Source: Acanthaster planci | Taxonomy: Eukaryota > Echinodermata > Asteroidea > Valvatida > Acanthasteridae | Direction: 5' to 3' | Assembly (NCBI RefSeq): GCF_001949145.1 | Contig: NW_019091441.1 | Coordinates: 418,700-436,010 of the forward strand | Length of the DNA stretch: 17,311 nt | Shown: positions 15,483 to 17,311 of the stretch, piece after piece | How the letters are laid out: each line of letters begins with the position of its first letter | Numbering within the stretch: position 1 is the stretch's first letter | Made by a program: the position numbers and the translations under genes | The notes under the pieces: model-generated | Told to the model about the DNA's origin: nothing | Database searches by the model: none | Seen by the model: only the letters and a program-made list of their open reading frames with translations

Positions 15483-17311
15483 CAAGTGACGCATGGGAAC
15501 CTTTGGCATAGGTTCCGACACCTTCGCCTTGACACAGCGCTCGCATTTCCGGATATGTGCTCGTACGTCTGCCTCCATTTTTGGCCAGTACACGCGCCTG
15601 CGCAATAGCGAACAAGTTCGGGTCACCCCCTGGTGCCCCAAGCCTTCGTGACAACCCTCCATGGCCCTGGATCGAACACACTCCGGCATCAGTATTTGGA
15701 ACACTTCCCCAACAACTGGATTCTCAACTATACGACAAAGGACTCCGTCACGTTCCGTAAAACGTGACCACTGCCACAGCCACTTTTTCAGTTCAGGCGC
15801 ATCGTCTTCGCCCCCAGGAATTACTTCACCTGGAACCCACTGCTGAGCCCAACGTTCCCAAACAACACTCAAGCAAGGATCTGATTTTTGCAAGGCTGCA
15901 AGCTGATCAGAAGACCATGATGGAAAAACTCCAGGTGGACCTGCTTGTGTAGGTCTGTCCTTTTCTGGAATACATGCATTACATGCATCTACATGTACAT
16001 GTAATGGAACCGAAGTCGAATGTGTCTTAGTTTGAAGAATCCCAGCAATCACTTCCAAAGAGCAGTTTCCAGGATGTCTGCTCAGTGCGTCCGCACAACG
16101 ATTGCTTGCACCCTACCTATACTCAATGTCAAAGTTGAGGGCAGCGAGTTGTGCCGCCCACCTCATTTTACTTGCACCCAACTTTGCTGTTTTCAAGTGC
16201 GACAACGGATTATTATCCGTCAGGACTGTGAATGTTCCACCGATCAAGTAATCTCTAAATTTATCCACGACCGCCCATTTCAAGCCGAGCAGCTCTAGCT
16301 TGAAGGAACTATAATCCGGATACTTCGACTCCGCACCGCGCAAACCTCTACTCGCGTAGGCAACGGGGTGTAGCCTTCCCTCCTGGTCACGCTGAGCTAA
16401 ACACGCGCCAAGTCCCTTTAGAGAAGCATCAACTTCTAGGACAAAGGGTCTCCTAAAGTCTGGATATACCAACACTGGGGCTTGCGCCAACACTTGTTTT
16501 AGCTTCTCGAACGCGGCATGTGCACTGGCATTCCAGGTAAACCCAGCCTCTGCTCGAGGTTTACCCTTCTTGGCTGGTGGAAGTAGAGCATGCAGTGGTG
16601 CAGATATTGCAGCAAAACCCTCGACAAAACAGCGGTAATAACTCGCCAGCCCGAGGAATGATTGCAGTTCCTCTGACCCCTTAGGGACTGGCCAGTCCTG
16701 AATACATTGTATCTTGTCCCTATCAACGGCAATCCCTTGCGCATTGATGACATGCCCGAGGTTATTTACCTCACAACGAAACAAGGAGCACTTCTTGCCC
16801 TTGATTTTCAGGCCAAAGTCCCGAAGCTTTGTGAAAACCTTGTCAAGGCGCTGCAAATGTTCTTCTACAGTTGACGAGTACACCAATATATCATCAAGAT
16901 ATATCGGTAATTCTGACAAGTTCATGTCTCCTAAACACTGTTCCATTACCCTTGGAACGTTCCTAGAGCATTCGCCAATCAGAACGGCATTCGTGTAAAT
17001 TCGTAAAGTCCGAATGGTACACGAAACGCTGTTTTCTCTACTGAACCAGGGTCCATGGCGACCTGATGGTAGCCATGTGCCAAGTCAATAGCCGAGAAAC
17101 ACTTGGCACCTTGCAGTGCCTCAAGTGACTCCTCTATCCGCGGAAGAGGAAATGCATCGCGAATTGTCTTCGCATTCAACTTCCTATAGTCAACACATTA
17201 ACGCAAACCTCCGTCACGCTTCTTCACAAGCACTACCGCACTTGCATAAGGACTTTCACTCAGCCTTATGATACCCTGATCAAGTAGACCTTGTAATAAG
17301 GACTTTACCTC
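15476..17311 (-). pseudogene. Ty3/gypsy pol (element B): RT, RNase H, integrase zinc finger
   Basis: It runs off the right edge. RT: VKSLLQGLLDQGIIRLSESP, CVDYRKLNAKTIRDAFPL, AIDLAHGYHQVAMD, GLYEFTRMPF, then LPIYLDDILVYSS with both catalytic Asp. After a thumb with SFLGLASYYRCFVEGFA comes RNase H: FVLEVDASLKGLGACLAQ, AYASRGL, LELLGLKWAV and FTVLTDNNPL (Asp and Glu present). Integrase zinc finger: HEGLGH with CERCVK (HHCC). Breaks: TAA at 17198-17200, a stop plus one-base shift at about 16945-16980, TAG at about 16110, and the core deletion at about 15480. RT and RNase H residues are otherwise well kept, so the copy is fairly young. Gag and protease lie outside the window. Confidence 0.9.

Noticed and set aside
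15966-16003. TACATGCAT/ACATGTACATGTA microrepeat
   Set aside because: Short, coding within gypsy B pol between RNase H and integrase; likely compositional.
1-17311. CRISPR arrays, tRNA or rRNA genes, bacterial operons
   Set aside because: No regularly spaced repeats, tRNA arms or conserved rRNA blocks were seen; splice sites and repeats are animal in type.

Overview
The window is animal genomic DNA of repeat-rich, AT-leaning character. It has spliced exons with GT/AG borders, a DEATH-NACHT-LRR (NLR-type) innate immune gene, and remains of several eukaryotic transposon classes; nothing bacterial is present. Expanded DEATH-NACHT NLR families, Ty3/gypsy and Penelope elements with GIY-YIG domains, and many TACATGTA-like words suggest a marine invertebrate deuterostome such as an amphioxus, with an echinoderm or hemichordate as alternatives. 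That placement is inference.

Layout, left to right; every recognisable unit reads on the minus strand. About 121-686: fragment of a DDE-type DNA transposase. 866-3200: decayed Ty3/gypsy element A, with 3' LTR, polypurine tract, pol C-terminus and fragments of integrase, RNase H and RT; much of the integrase core and the RT-RNase H connection is lost. About 3400-4240: decayed LINE RT tail. 4440-5589: a two-exon chromodomain gene or pseudogene with one in-frame TGA. 5921-12274 (perhaps to 13500): an NLR gene reading leftward, in the order small exon, DEATH exon, charged linker exon, pre-NACHT exon, NACHT/winged helix, superhelical region, LRRs. It carries many stops and frameshifts and is called a pseudogene. 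A 5'-truncated Penelope-like element (about 6428-7754) sits inside one of its exons, flanked by a 6-bp direct repeat. 13951-17311: a second, different Ty3/gypsy element B (RT, RNase H, integrase zinc finger, integrase C-terminus), whose integrase core has been removed by a deletion. It is followed downstream by an intact 192-codon SGNH-hydrolase ORF.

The host gene content is one NLR locus with internal exon and splice-site duplications, plus a chromodomain gene; the rest is transposon debris. The points most worth a second look are the intact SGNH hydrolase ORF in env position behind a dead gypsy pol, the Penelope insertion whose empty site can be read through, and a 33-bp tandem duplication that doubles a splice donor in the NLR linker exon.
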